The notes: generated by a model from the sequence alone, not told the origin. Positions 1-9,092 are shown, counted from the first letter of the stretch. The stretch is 36,342 nucleotides of DNA from Woeseiaceae bacterium (GCA_024640365.1 JAHEFE010000027.1:1-36342); one strand, 5' to 3'. Numbers and translations are program-made.

Positions 1-1022
1 GCTATGAGGTCGTGCATGATACGGCCGTCAATCCTCCGACTCCCGACGTCAAGGGTGCCGGCATCTATATTCTTGACCTGGAGACTGGGGAACAGCTGTG
101 GCGCGCAGGCCGACTCAGTGGTGATCTGCAACTGGCGAAGATGACGCGAGGATTCCCGAGTCGAATACGCGTTCTCGATATTTCGGGAGACGGATTCGCG
201 GATCGCATGTACGCCGCTGACCTGGGTGGTCAGGTATGGCGGTTTGACATCAAAAATGGTGCAACACCACAAAGCCTGGTCGCTGGCGGCGTTATCGCCC
301 AGCTCGGTGCTGAAGGGCTGACCGGTGCTACCGCAGCGGATACAAGGCGGTTCTTTTCAACGCCCGATGTCTCACTCTTTACGGACTTGAAACAGAACAA
401 GCGCTATCTGGCGCTGAGCCTCGGTTCAGGATATCGTGCCCACCCACTGGACGGCACAGCTGAAGATCGATTCTTTTCAATCCGTGATGGCGACGTATTT
501 AATGCCCTGACCCAAACGCAGTACACCAACTACCAGATCATCAAAGATGGCGACCTTGTTGAAGTCAATGGACAACTAAATACGGTCATTCCGAAGACAG
601 CCGGAGGCTGGAAGTTCACATTGCCACCGAATGAAAAAATCCTGGCCGACTCAAGAACCTTTGACGACGCCATTTTCTTTGTCTCCTTCGAGCCTAGATC
701 AGAATCATCAGACCCGTGTCAGGCGGGCCTGAGTGTTAACCGCCTGTATCGGGTCGCGGTTGACAATGGTGATCCTGCGGTGATCCGCGATTACATGGAT
801 CCCTTTGATCCGAATTCGATTAACGAATCGCGTGTTACGCAGCTCGAACAGGGCGGCATAGCACCAAGCCCGACCTTCCTGTTCCCAAGCCCGACTGATT
901 CAAACTGCGAAGGATCGGCCTGTTCACCACCACCTGTAGGTTGTGTCGGCGTGGAGTGTTTCGACCCAGGATTTGCCAATAACCCGGTCAGAACCCTGTG
1001 GACCCAGGACGGCATCAATTGA
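1..1022 (+). CDS. pilY1: PilY1-like type IV pilus adhesin, C-terminal part (5' truncated by window)
   Basis: The reading frame is already open at base 3, so the first GTG at 12 is probably internal and the gene begins upstream of the window. The visible ~339 residues look like the C-terminal beta-propeller of PilY1, the pilus-tip protein that supports type IV pilus assembly, retraction control and adhesion at the cell surface. The clearest sign is an EF-hand-like calcium loop, DISGDGFAD, followed by the family-typical [10 protein letters not shown]. The protein ends in a Cys- and Pro-rich tail (four Cys within about 20 residues: [15 protein letters not shown]), which may form disulfides. A pilin gene follows 32 bp downstream on the same strand, as in minor-pilin clusters (fimT-pilV-pilW-pilX-pilY1-pilE). 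Seen: frame, motif, context. Known: PilY1 family role. The N-terminal half cannot be judged. Confidence 0.85.
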   Translation, partial: YEVVHDTAVNPPTPDVKGAGIYILDLETGEQLWRAGRLSGDLQLAKMTRGFPSRIRVLDISGDGFADRMYAADLGGQVWRFDIKNGATPQSLVAGGVIAQLGAEGLTGATAADTRRFFSTPDVSLFTDLKQNKRYLALSLGSGYRAHPLDGTAEDRFFSIRDGDVFNALTQTQYTNYQIIKDGDLVEVNGQLNTVIPKTAGGWKFTLPPNEKILADSRTFDDAIFFVSFEPRSESSDPCQAGLSVNRLYRVAVDNGDPAVIRDYMDPFDPNSINESRVTQLEQGGIAPSPTFLFPSPTDSNCEGSACSPPPVGCVGVECFDPGFANNPVRTLWTQDGIN

Positions 1023-1054
1023 ACATAGCCATCCATCCAATGGAGATTAGAAAA

Positions 1055-1471
1055 ATGTGGAAACAGATGCGCGGTATGACATTGGTAGAGCTCATGATCG
1101 TGGTGGTTATTATTGGCGTACTCGCCACGATTGCCTACCCGAGTTACCGCGATTACTCTGCCCGTGCAAAACGTAATGAAGCCAAAGCAGCGCTCCTGCA
1201 AATTGCGACGAATCAGGAGCGAGCTTACTTGAACAACAATGCGTATACCGCCGATTTAACTCTGCTTGGATTCCCGGTTGCCGCCGACTACATCACTGAT
1301 ACGGGCTCCTATCAGATTAACGTAACAGCTGCAGACGCGAACAATTTTACAGCGACGGCCACGTATCAAAATGCTGACGCAGAAGCTGATCGCTGTGCAT
1401 CATTCTCGATCGATGGCCGCGGTGACAAAACGTCAGAACCGTACACTGATTGTTGGACCCGGACCCGGTAG
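1055..1471 (+). CDS. pilE: Type IV pilin (PilE-like)
   Basis: This 138-aa protein has a class III prepilin leader: MWKQMRG is followed by the cleavage site G|M, then [20 protein letters not shown]. Glu5 of the mature protein, used in pilus assembly, is present. The hydrophobic stretch is both export signal and N-terminal alpha-helix, cleaved and methylated by PilD. Two Cys near the C terminus (DRCASF and TDCWTR) would close the usual D-region loop. The ATG at 1055 is chosen because GGAGA at 1042-1046 sits 8 nt upstream and the leader is then the right length; an in-frame earlier start at 998 overlaps pilY1. The closest family is PilE, the pilin encoded at the end of the pilY1 cluster in Pseudomonas. 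Whether it is a major or minor pilin cannot be told from sequence alone. Confidence 0.92.
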   Translation: MWKQMRGMTLVELMIVVVIIGVLATIAYPSYRDYSARAKRNEAKAALLQIATNQERAYLNNNAYTADLTLLGFPVAADYITDTGSYQINVTAADANNFTATATYQNADAEADRCASFSIDGRGDKTSEPYTDCWTRTR

Positions 1472-1486
1472 GCGTATTGGCAAGGC

Positions 1487-1516
1487 AAAAAAAGGGGGCA
1501 TTAGCCCTCTTTTTTT
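1487..1516. terminator. Bidirectional terminator between pilE and lspA
   Basis: A run of seven A, then GGGGGC, loop ATTA, GCCCTC, then seven T. The stem has one G-T pair. It can end transcription of pilE on the plus strand and lspA on the minus strand. Confidence 0.8.
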
Positions 1517-1538
1517 GTGCACAAATGAGGCAAAAAAA

Positions 1539-2039
1539 TTACTCGACCTGGCGCCTTCCAGATAAGAACAACACGTCAAAAATCAAAAACGCCGCGCCAA
1601 CAGTGATTGCCGAATCTGCCACATTGAACGCAGGGAAATAGGCATCCTGCCAATGCACATGAATAAAATCGACGACATAACCGTGATAGGCACGATCTAT
1701 CACGTTGCCGAGTGCACCACCGAGCACCAGTGATAACCCAACGGCGACATAACGTTCTTCTTTGGTTTTGATTTGCCGTAACCAAATCATTATGACCACA
1801 CTGACAACAATTCCCAGCGCAATGAAGAACCAGCGCTGCCAACCCGACGCAGTAGCGAGAAAACTGAATGCAGCACCAGTATTACGCAAATAGGTTATAT
1901 CCAGATAGTCATTAACCGGGAATGAATCATAAAGGTTCATCCACTTGAGAATGGCCCATTTCGACAGCTGATCGAAAATAATAACGGCCACAGATAATCG
2001 TAACCAAATACTCGCTCCTGCCTCTTTTCCAGTTGTCAT
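1539..2039 (-). CDS. lspA: Lipoprotein signal peptidase II (LspA)
   Basis: A 166-aa inner-membrane aspartic protease that removes the signal peptide of prolipoproteins after lipid attachment. Four hydrophobic segments are visible (about residues 11-29, 57-64/70-87, 98-110 and 142-160). The two catalytic aspartates lie in the family motifs GNVIDR (Asp115) and FNVADS (Asp142), with the NTGAAF motif near residue 53. The start MTTGKEAG (ATG at 2039) is preferred: extending upstream to 2174 would overlap ribF and add a basic stretch absent from the family. ribF ends 34 bp upstream, so the two are probably co-transcribed. In Escherichia and Pseudomonas ileS lies between ribF and lspA; it is absent here. 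Confidence 0.95.
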   Translation of the reverse strand: MTTGKEAGASIWLRLSVAVIIFDQLSKWAILKWMNLYDSFPVNDYLDITYLRNTGAAFSFLATASGWQRWFFIALGIVVSVVIMIWLRQIKTKEERYVAVGLSLVLGGALGNVIDRAYHGYVVDFIHVHWQDAYFPAFNVADSAITVGAAFLIFDVLFLSGRRQVE

Positions 2040-2073
2040 TTTCGTTTTCTTCTTCAAATCAGAGTCCTTGATA

Positions 2074-3006
2074 TCAGGCCGCCAGTATCGACCTCGCCTG
2101 CGCCGCATCGACATGCATTTGAGCAACGAGGCTTTCCAGATCAGGGAATTTTTCCTCGCTGCGTAAACGTGCAATGAAATCTACATGAATAGTCTGTCCG
2201 TAGATATCGCCTTCAAAGTCAAAAATATGTACCTCAAGTAACGGTACCGTGCCTTGAACGGTCGGTCGAGTACCAATGCTTGCGACACCGTCGAGTGGCG
2301 CACCAGCAACACCCAGGACGCGTACGGCAAAAATACCCATGACGGCGCTTTGCTTGCGCTGCAGAGCAACATTAGCAGTGGGAAAGCCTAGCTCACGCCC
2401 CAGGTGTTTACCTTCCAACACGCGCCCCGACATTCGATACGGCCGCCCTAAAAGACGAGTGGCATGTTGCAAATCGCCCCGCCACAGAGCATCACGAATC
2501 GCTGTACTGCTAACGCGCTCGCCGTCACTGATGACACTGGGCAACTGCTCTACAGTGAAGCCCAGCGCCGCACCCGCCCGACGTAACTCGGTTATACCGC
2601 CACTACGTGCCCGCGCAAACTGAAAATCATCGCCGATAACCAGGTGCCGTATATTCAACGCCTGTATCAAAAGCTGACGTATAAAAGTATCTGCTGCAAT
2701 ACTGCGCATCGTTTCATCAAAACGCGGGCAAAAGAACATGTCGATGCCGTATTCACGTAACGCTTCAAATTTTTCTCTGAAACGCATAAGACGGGCCGGC
2801 GGTGAATCACCGGCAAAATATTCCTTAGGCGTCGGTTCAAAACTCATCACGACCGAAGGCAATTTCTTCTCGTCGGCCACAGCCATCACGCGATCAAGTA
2901 ACTTTTGATGCCCGAGATGGATGCCGTCATACGAGCCAATCGTCGCTACGCAGCCGCGGTCGAGCAACTGATAGGGCATGGACTGACTGCTACGGGTGAG
3001 ATACAT
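2074..3006 (-). CDS. ribF: Bifunctional riboflavin kinase / FAD synthetase
   Basis: About 310 aa. It makes FMN from riboflavin and FAD from FMN in the cytosol. The N-terminal FAD synthetase (nucleotidyltransferase) domain shows ATIGSYDGIHLGHQ, which holds the HxGH signature, and FEPTPKEYF. The C-terminal riboflavin kinase domain shows GRELGFPTANV, the PTAN motif that binds nucleotide and magnesium. Three neighbouring in-frame starts exist: GTG 3012, TTG 3009 and ATG 3006. The ATG is taken here, although GGA 5 nt before the GTG leaves 3012 possible. The gene lies between murJ (67 bp upstream) and lspA (34 bp downstream) on the same strand, consistent with a murJ-ribF-lspA operon. Confidence 0.95.
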   Translation of the reverse strand: MYLTRSSQSMPYQLLDRGCVATIGSYDGIHLGHQKLLDRVMAVADEKKLPSVVMSFEPTPKEYFAGDSPPARLMRFREKFEALREYGIDMFFCPRFDETMRSIAADTFIRQLLIQALNIRHLVIGDDFQFARARSGGITELRRAGAALGFTVEQLPSVISDGERVSSTAIRDALWRGDLQHATRLLGRPYRMSGRVLEGKHLGRELGFPTANVALQRKQSAVMGIFAVRVLGVAGAPLDGVASIGTRPTVQGTVPLLEVHIFDFEGDIYGQTIHVDFIARLRSEEKFPDLESLVAQMHVDAAQARSILAA

Positions 3007-3072
3007 CAACACAAAAATCCAGATTGTTAGAATTTGACGTTAGCGCTCTATTGTAATGGCTGTGTCGCGCGA

Positions 3073-4701
3073 TTACCGCTGATGCAAGCGAAATTGTTGC
3101 GGATGCAGTTTGACCAACAGGAGCATGCCAAAGTAGACGCCGCCACCCACCGCCACGTTAACCACTAGCCAAGTGCCGCGATCAAAAAGACTGGCGTCAA
3201 ACCACCAGGCCAGCGGCCGCTCCAGATAAATAAGCGCAACGGCCATCGCGCTATTGGCAAGAGCAAATCGCCACAGCAGTCCTGGCCAGTCACGCCCGTG
3301 GGTCAAAACCTTGTCCCGTCTCAGCCCCCGATACAAAAGCCACGCATTAACCATTGCGGATATTGACGTTGCCAGCGCGAGCCCTGCATGACTCCCTGCA
3401 AGCCCGGCTTTACTGATAGCGTATGCCAGGACAATACTCAAAATCAGGTTCACAATCAGCGCCACAATCCCGATGCGCACCGGAGTCCTGGTGTCCTGGC
3501 GAGCAAAAAAAGCGGGGGCCAGGATTTTCACCAGCGAAAAACCAATCAACCCAATTGAATAAGCTTGCAAGGCAAGCGCTGTCATTTCCACGTCAAGGCG
3601 AGTGAATTCGCCGCCATAGAAGATAGTCGCTATCAGAGGCTCTGCGAGTAACCACAATCCAATGGCCGCCGGACAAGCTATGAGGAAAACCAGTTTCAGC
3701 GACCAGTCCAGGGCATCACTGAATAGCTTGGTCGACTGCCGAGCATGCTGTCGGGAGAGAAATGGCAATGTCACAGTGGCCAATGCGATACCAAACAGAC
3801 CTAGTGGAAACTCCATTAGTCGATCGGCGTAATAGAGCATGCTGATCTTGCCAACGCCCAGCACGGACGCGATAACCCCACTGACTAATACATTGACCTG
3901 AGCCACCGACGAACCAAATATTGCCGGCAACATGAGTGCGCCGATGCGTCTTACGCCAGGATGTTTCGCATTCCACTTTGGCCTCGGGACGGCATGAATT
4001 TTTGCCAGAAACGGAATCTGAAACAACAACTGCACGATACCGGCAACAAATACACCCCAGGCCAGGGCCATTCCTGGCTGCTCCATTAACGGCGACAACC
4101 AGACCGCGAAACCGATGAGCACGACATTTAAGATGACCGGAGTGAATGCCGACGCCGCAAAACGACCGTAGGTATTGAGAATGCCGCCAGCAAAAGCCGT
4201 TAAGGAAACAAAAAACAAATAGGGAAACGTCAGTCGTAACATGCCCTCGGCGAGATCAAATCGACCACTGTCCCCAACAAAACCGGGCGCAACCAACAAA
4301 ATCAGCACAGGCGCCGCTATGACCCCAATCAACGTAATGACAAAAAGAATAAGACCCAGGGTACCGGCAACAGCGTCGACCAGCTGACGCGCCTCACCGT
4401 GGTCATTATTCTCTTTGTATTGTGCCATGACTGGCACAAACCCCTGGGAAAATGCCCCCTCTGCAAAGAACCGACGCAGCATGTTGGGGATACGATTCGC
4501 GACGATAAAGGCATCCATCACGATGGTGGCACCAAAATAGCGCGCGAAAACCACGTCCCGAACGAGGCCCAGGATTCGAGACACAAGAGTCATCCCACTG
4601 ACCACTGAGGTAGACCGCAGCAGACCCCGTGCACCTACCTCGTTGGCAGGTGTATCCGGGGTGTCTGGTGAGGGTGAATCTTGTGGTTTTTTTGTGGTCA
4701 T
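3073..4701 (-). CDS. murJ: Lipid II flippase MurJ (MviN)
   Basis: A 542-aa polytopic inner-membrane protein of the MOP/MATE-like superfamily that moves lipid II across the membrane for peptidoglycan synthesis. Family signs include the early SVVSGMTLVSRILGLVRDV segment, RDVVFARYFG, the FFAEGAFSQGFVPV motif and about 14 hydrophobic helices. The N terminus is a Pro/Thr/Asp-rich tail of about 25 residues before the first helix. The ATG at 4701 is preferred over a TTG four codons upstream (4713). rpsT is divergent, with 167 bp between them, and ribF follows. The murJ-rpsT divergence is also the Pseudomonas arrangement. Confidence 0.96.
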   Translation of the reverse strand: MTTKKPQDSPSPDTPDTPANEVGARGLLRSTSVVSGMTLVSRILGLVRDVVFARYFGATIVMDAFIVANRIPNMLRRFFAEGAFSQGFVPVMAQYKENNDHGEARQLVDAVAGTLGLILFVITLIGVIAAPVLILLVAPGFVGDSGRFDLAEGMLRLTFPYLFFVSLTAFAGGILNTYGRFAASAFTPVILNVVLIGFAVWLSPLMEQPGMALAWGVFVAGIVQLLFQIPFLAKIHAVPRPKWNAKHPGVRRIGALMLPAIFGSSVAQVNVLVSGVIASVLGVGKISMLYYADRLMEFPLGLFGIALATVTLPFLSRQHARQSTKLFSDALDWSLKLVFLIACPAAIGLWLLAEPLIATIFYGGEFTRLDVEMTALALQAYSIGLIGFSLVKILAPAFFARQDTRTPVRIGIVALIVNLILSIVLAYAISKAGLAGSHAGLALATSISAMVNAWLLYRGLRRDKVLTHGRDWPGLLWRFALANSAMAVALIYLERPLAWWFDASLFDRGTWLVVNVAVGGGVYFGMLLLVKLHPQQFRLHQR

Positions 4702-4801
4702 ATCAGTCGCCAAGTTTAGCCTGAATGGCGCTTAGAATCAGTGATTTAGCTATTTGACCGTATTCAAAGTCGCCTAATTACATATCCAGCCACTATAGGC
4801 A

Positions 4802-4830
4802 TTGACAACGACCCTCCAGACACGAATAAT
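4802..4830 (+). promoter_or_regulatory. Sigma-70 promoter of rpsT
   Basis: A consensus -35 TTGACA at 4802-4807 and a -10 AATAAT at 4825-4830 are separated by 17 nt. Transcription would begin near 4837, leaving a leader of about 30 nt before rpsT. This is the best-matching promoter I found by eye. Confidence 0.65.
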
Positions 4831-4868
4831 ACGCGGCTCTCCAATATCAGGTAGACGGAATTTAAGCT

Positions 4869-5138
4869 GTGGCAAACATTAAGTCAGCAAAAAAGCGTGC
4901 AAAACAATCCGAGAAACGGCGCCTTCAGAACATGGGCCTGCGCTCCAAGATGCGTACGCAAATCAAGAACGTCCTTAAAGCAGTCGAGAAAGGCGATAAA
5001 GAAGCAGCGGTAGCATTATACGCAGCTGCAACGCCAGTCATCGATAGCATGATCAACAAGGGCATTGTGAACAAGAACAAAGCTGCTCGTCACAAAAGCC
5101 GTCTGAACAAGATGGTCAAGGCATTAGCAGCTGCCTAG
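4869..5138 (+). CDS. rpsT: 30S ribosomal protein S20
   Basis: An 89-aa, very basic protein beginning MANIKSAKKRAKQSEKRR, the S20 signature. It binds 16S rRNA early in small-subunit assembly. The start codon is GTG, with a weak CGGA Shine-Dalgarno 9 nt upstream. In E. coli rpsT starts with UUG and the poor start takes part in autoregulation, so a non-AUG start here may serve the same purpose (inference). It is a single-gene unit: its own promoter at 4802 and a strong hairpin terminator at 5158. murJ is divergent upstream and obgE convergent downstream. Confidence 0.97.
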   Translation: MANIKSAKKRAKQSEKRRLQNMGLRSKMRTQIKNVLKAVEKGDKEAAVALYAAATPVIDSMINKGIVNKNKAARHKSRLNKMVKALAAA

Positions 5139-5157
5139 TTGTTCTTGAGACAGATGT

Positions 5158-5189
5158 AAAAAAGCCGGAGATTTCTCCGGCTTTTTTTT
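5158..5189. terminator. Bidirectional terminator between rpsT and obgE
   Basis: A perfect stem AGCCGGAG / CTCCGGCT with loop ATTT, flanked by A-run and T-run. It serves rpsT (+) and obgE (-). Confidence 0.9.
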
Positions 5190-5205
5190 ATCTGATCACT
5201 TTGGC

Positions 5206-6270
<1,065 letters not shown>

Positions 6271-6321
6271 TTATCCGGGCTATCTTGATTGGGTATCTGA
6301 ACAGAAATCTGCAGCTCATAC

Positions 6322-6349
6322 AAAAAACCCCGCAAACGCGGGGCTTTTC
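6322..6349 (-). terminator. Rho-independent terminator after rpmA
   Basis: Read on the minus strand: stem CCCCGC / GCGGGG with a 4-nt loop, followed by six T. It lies between rpmA and obgE and would partly or fully uncouple obgE from the ribosomal protein genes. Confidence 0.85.
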
Positions 6350-6371
6350 GAAGAATTGCTCCGCGCAAGTC

Positions 6372-6632
6372 CTAGCTGGCGCTAACCACGCTAACGAACT
6401 GACGGTTTTTCGGGCCTTTCGTCTCAAACTTCACGTTGCCGTCTGATTTGGCAAACAGCGTGTGGTCACGGCCGAGGCCAACATTTACACCAGCGTGAAA
6501 CCGGGTACCGCGCTGACGCACGATAATGTTGCCGGCAATAACCGCCTGGCCGCCATAAATCTTCACGCCAAGGCGCTTGGATTCTGAATCGCGACCGTTC
6601 TTACTACTACCACCTGCTTTCTTGTGAGCCAC
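6372..6632 (-). CDS. rpmA: 50S ribosomal protein L27
   Basis: An 86-aa protein starting [20 protein letters not shown], with the conserved [17 protein letters not shown] core. L27 reaches the peptidyl transferase centre with its N-terminal tail; the tail here begins directly with AHKKAGG, as in other proteobacteria, with no Firmicutes-type cleaved extension. It is 101 bp downstream of rplU on the same strand and followed by a strong terminator. Length and sequence are standard, so the call is secure. Confidence 0.98.
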   Translation of the reverse strand: MAHKKAGGSSKNGRDSESKRLGVKIYGGQAVIAGNIIVRQRGTRFHAGVNVGLGRDHTLFAKSDGNVKFETKGPKNRQFVSVVSAS

Positions 6633-6733
6633 TGTACTATTCCTATCTCTGGATCGGACGAACTAATTAGACTGCCCGACCTTCATTATTACTCTGAAAC
6701 TACTGATGCCATCAGGCATCCTTAATTCCGACG

Positions 6734-7249
6734 TTATTCCGAATCTTTCTTGGCCGCTGCCTTCTTTGCCGGCGCTTTCTTAGCAGCGGTTTTCTTTGTA
6801 GCGGTTTTCTTGGTTGCAGCCTTCTTCTTGGTTGCAGCCTTCTTCTTGGGAGCGGCCTTCGCAGGTGCTTCCTTGGCTACAGGCTCTGCGGCTGGCTTGT
6901 CAGCCGCTTTCTTGGCCGGAGCCTTGTCTGTTGTCTTACCCGCAGCAATGCCGGTGATTTCAACTTCCGTAAAGAACTGACGATGCGAACCCTGACGCAA
7001 GTAGTTCTGACGTCGCTTGAACTTGACGACAGAAACTTTCTTCGTCTTGCCCTGGGCAATAACCTTGGCCGTAACTACGCTGCCTGAAAGATAAGGGGTA
7101 CCAACTTTCACGTCAGCGCCTTCACCAACCAGCAAAACCTGGTCAAATTCCACACTTGCGCCTTCGTCGGCCTCGATTTTCTCGAGTTTCAACCGATTAC
7201 CTTCGGCTGCTCGATATTGTTTACCGCCGGAGCGAAAAACCGCATACAT
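6734..7249 (-). CDS. rplU: 50S ribosomal protein L21 with long Ala/Lys-rich C-terminal tail
   Basis: Residues 1-100 (MYAVFRSGGKQYR through FTEVEITGI) are a normal L21, which binds 23S rRNA and is usually about 103 aa. Here the protein runs to 171 aa. Residues ~102-171 are low-complexity, built almost wholly of Ala, Lys, Thr and Pro with repeated AAKK / ATKK units, ending KKDSE, much like histone H1 or AlgP tails. The frame stays open through the tail and rpmA follows normally, so a frameshift is unlikely. The ATG at 7249 has GGAG 9 nt upstream; the alternative TTG at 7264 overlaps that site. A promoter at 7372-7400 leaves a leader of roughly 115 nt. The role of the tail is unknown; nucleic-acid binding is an inference from charge. 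Confidence 0.96.
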   Translation of the reverse strand: MYAVFRSGGKQYRAAEGNRLKLEKIEADEGASVEFDQVLLVGEGADVKVGTPYLSGSVVTAKVIAQGKTKKVSVVKFKRRQNYLRQGSHRQFFTEVEITGIAAGKTTDKAPAKKAADKPAAEPVAKEAPAKAAPKKKAATKKKAATKKTATKKTAAKKAPAKKAAAKKDSE

Positions 7250-7371
7250 CGTTATGTACTCCAAATTGCAAATCGCGAATCGCGCAACTTACTGAGAATT
7301 AATGGATTTTGCGAGGGCTATAAGCATCCGGACACAAATGACCCGGAGCCAGCCGCCTCAAAAGAGCGGGA

Positions 7372-7400
7372 ATTTTATAGACTTGAGCGCCGCGGGTCAA
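7372..7400 (-). promoter_or_regulatory. Likely sigma-70 promoter for rplU-rpmA
   Basis: On the minus strand, TTGACC (7400-7395) and TAAAAT (7377-7372) are 17 nt apart. The start of rplU is about 115 nt further on, enough for a regulatory leader, though I recognise none. Confidence 0.5.
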
Positions 7401-7518
7401 TGTAAACATCAACCAAATCCTGGTTTTATTTCAACAGCTTGCGAACTCGTTCATTTTAGACCTTTTTGCGCCTCTCAGGTCGCCAATTGGCATCATTTCA
7501 GGCATTATCCGCAAACTT

Positions 7519-8517
7519 ATGCACGAACCCACCAAAACAACCGACAAACTTTCGCTCGAACAGATCAACCAGCTGATTGGCGCCGACAAAGTGGCCGTGG
7601 ATGAGCTCATCCGCGAATGCCTCAAAAGCGACGTCCTGCTTGTATCTCAAGTTGCGGAGTACATCGTGACCAGTGGCGGCAAACGCTTGCGACCACTGAT
7701 TGTGCTGCTCGCAGCCCGGGCGTTGGGATACGAAGGCCCACACCATATACATACCGCTGCCATCATCGAGTTTATTCACACAGCGACCCTACTCCATGAC
7801 GATGTCGTGGACCATTCGGAACGCCGCCGTGGCAAGGACACTGCCAACACGGTATTTGGCAATCAGGCCAGTGTGCTCGTCGGTGACTTCCTGTATTCGC
7901 GGGCATTCCAGATGATGGTGGACATCGATCGCATGCAGATTATGCGAATTCTCGCCGATGCGACCAATACCATCGCCGCCGGCGAGGTCATGCAATTAAT
8001 GAACGTGCATGACCCGGATCTCGACGAAGACGGTTATCGCATGGTGATCTACAGGAAGACCGCACGCCTGTTCGAAGCCGGTGCACAAATCGCGGCAATC
8101 CTGGCCAATCGCGATCCAGCGGATGAAGCGGCGATGATTGCCTACGGACAAAACCTCGGCACGGCTTTTCAGCTCGTCGATGATGCTCTGGATTACGACT
8201 CAACCGCCGAAGAACTGGGCAAGAACCTCGGTGACGATCTTGCCGAAGGAAAGACAACACTGCCATTGATCTATGCCATGCAAAACGGCAGCGAGGCCGA
8301 ACGCCAGATGATTCGCAGCGCTATTGAAGAAGGTGGTTTGGCACACCTGGCAGAAATCAAGCAAGTGATTGAATCTACAGGGGCCCTCCAGTACACTGCG
8401 GCTCGCGCGCAGGAGGCTGCCGATGCCGCTATTGATGCACTGGCCGACATACCCGAGTCGGACTACAAACAGGCATTGATAACCATCGCCAATTTCGCTG
8501 TAAAACGCAGATCCTAG
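7519..8517 (+). CDS. ispB: Octaprenyl (polyprenyl) diphosphate synthase
   Basis: A 332-aa trans-prenyltransferase that builds the long isoprenoid side chain of ubiquinone from farnesyl-PP and isopentenyl-PP. Both aspartate-rich motifs are present: first LLHDDVVDHSERRRG (Asp94, 95, 98) and second QLVDDALDYD (Asp221, 222, 225), together with GGKRLRP near residue 53. It is divergent from rplU, as in E. coli and Pseudomonas. The tRNA-Pro gene begins only 14 bp after the stop codon. The exact chain length (C40 or other) cannot be read from the sequence. Confidence 0.95.
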   Translation: MHEPTKTTDKLSLEQINQLIGADKVAVDELIRECLKSDVLLVSQVAEYIVTSGGKRLRPLIVLLAARALGYEGPHHIHTAAIIEFIHTATLLHDDVVDHSERRRGKDTANTVFGNQASVLVGDFLYSRAFQMMVDIDRMQIMRILADATNTIAAGEVMQLMNVHDPDLDEDGYRMVIYRKTARLFEAGAQIAAILANRDPADEAAMIAYGQNLGTAFQLVDDALDYDSTAEELGKNLGDDLAEGKTTLPLIYAMQNGSEAERQMIRSAIEEGGLAHLAEIKQVIESTGALQYTAARAQEAADAAIDALADIPESDYKQALITIANFAVKRRS

Positions 8518-8531
8518 TTTGACACTACCAT

Positions 8532-8608
8532 CGGGGTGTAGCTCAGCCTGGTAGAGCACTGCCTTCGGGAGGCAGGGGCCGGAGGTTCAAATCCTCTCAC
8601 CCCGACCA
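8532..8608 (+). tRNA. tRNA-Pro (anticodon CGG)
   Basis: A 77-nt cloverleaf. The acceptor stem CGGGGTG pairs with CACCCCG, followed by discriminator A and an encoded CCA. The anticodon stem CTGCC / GGCAG encloses TTCGGGA, giving anticodon CGG, which reads CCG. The T arm is GGAGG-TTCAAAT-CCTCT. A weak promoter (TTGATA, 17 nt, TGTAAA at 8476-8504) lies inside the end of ispB, and co-transcription with ispB is also possible. The 3' part of this gene is repeated three more times downstream (8783, 10920, 13849). Confidence 0.97.
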
Positions 8609-8622
8609 TTTCTAGAATAAGG

Positions 8623-8663
8623 AAAATCGGCTCCCTCGCCCGACAGGGGGGAGGCGATTTTTT
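8623..8663 (+). terminator. Terminator after tRNA-Pro
   Basis: AAAATCGGCTCCC pairs with GGGAGGCGATTTT with one mismatch, and T continues to 8663. It lies 14 nt after the CCA end. Confidence 0.75.
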
Positions 8664-8698
8664 GTTTCTGGAATTCGGCAGGGAATTGGAACCGAATA

Positions 8699-8803
8699 AG
8701 AGGTTCACCGATTCGCATAGCGAATCAGGGCAACCGAGCAACGCGAGGTGGGCCCGCAGGGCCGAGCGGCAGCGCCGCGAGCCAAATCCTCTCACCCCGA
8801 CCA
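8699..8803 (+). repeat. Hairpin array inside a tRNA-Pro T-arm copy
   Basis: The T-arm halves AGAGG-TTCA (8699-8707) and CAAAT-CCTCT (8783-8792), followed by the rest of the tRNA-Pro 3' end to 8803, are separated by about 75 nt. That insert holds three hairpins with 3-nt loops: GATTCGC-ATA-GCGAATC (8710-8726), GGCCC-GCA-GGGCC (8751-8763) and GCGGC-AGC-GCCGC (8766-8778). A related array lies at 8997-9073. Confidence 0.8.
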
Positions 8804-8906
8804 TTTTGTTCGATGCCATGTCGACTATTGTTGAACGCGATTTGTTCCAAATTGCAGTAACCTGACTAACGCATCAAACGACCCAAAATCGTATTGCGAT
8901 TTTGTC
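8766..8906 (+). repeat. 141-bp direct repeat, copy A
   Basis: It spans the third hairpin, the tRNA-Pro 3' end copy and a downstream module that ends in the hairpin AAAATCG / CGATTTT. By hand alignment it matches 10903-11043 with no gaps and 9 differences in 141 positions. No protein is encoded. An open minus-strand frame across this area and the tRNA is a known kind of spurious tRNA-derived ORF. Confidence 0.85.
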
Positions 8907-8948
8907 GAATAACGAAAGCTCTCGGTCAAACCCACCTTACTAAAGATC

Positions 8949-8994
8949 AATTCGCACCTACCACCAACTGCTTAATATGTGGTGCGGGCGAATT
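8949..8994. repeat. Imperfect inverted repeat
   Basis: AATTCGC (8949-8955) and GCGAATT (8988-8994) flank a partly paired interior that includes CCAC and GTGG. It directly precedes the second hairpin array. It could be a cruciform or transcript hairpin; its function is unknown. Confidence 0.5.
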
Positions 8995-8996
8995 GG

Positions 8997-9073
8997 GATC
9001 ACCGATTTGTGCAACAAATCAGGGCAACTGAGCAACGCGAGGTGGTTCCGCAGGAATTGATGCTATAGGCATC
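8997..9073 (+). repeat. Second copy of the three-hairpin array
   Basis: It aligns to 8703-8778 (shared core: AATCAGGGCAAC then GAGCAACGCGAGGTGG). The three stems are kept although their bases differ: GATTTGT-GCA-ACAAATC (9004-9020), GTTCC-GCA-GGAAT (9045-9057) and GATGC-TATAG-GCATC (9059-9073). The paired changes suggest selection on the folded form. No recognisable tRNA 3' end follows this copy. Confidence 0.75.
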
Positions 9074-9092
9074 AACCAATAATTGCCATTTA

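Noticed and set aside
8514-8819. Open minus-strand frame of 101 codons across tRNA-Pro
   Set aside because: It is antisense to the tRNA and its 3' end copies; translated pieces such as GVRGFEPPAPASRR are a known artefact of tRNA regions.
8949-9073. Integron attC site
   Set aside because: The hairpins lack the paired RYYYAAC / GTTRRRY core sites, and no integron integrase is present.
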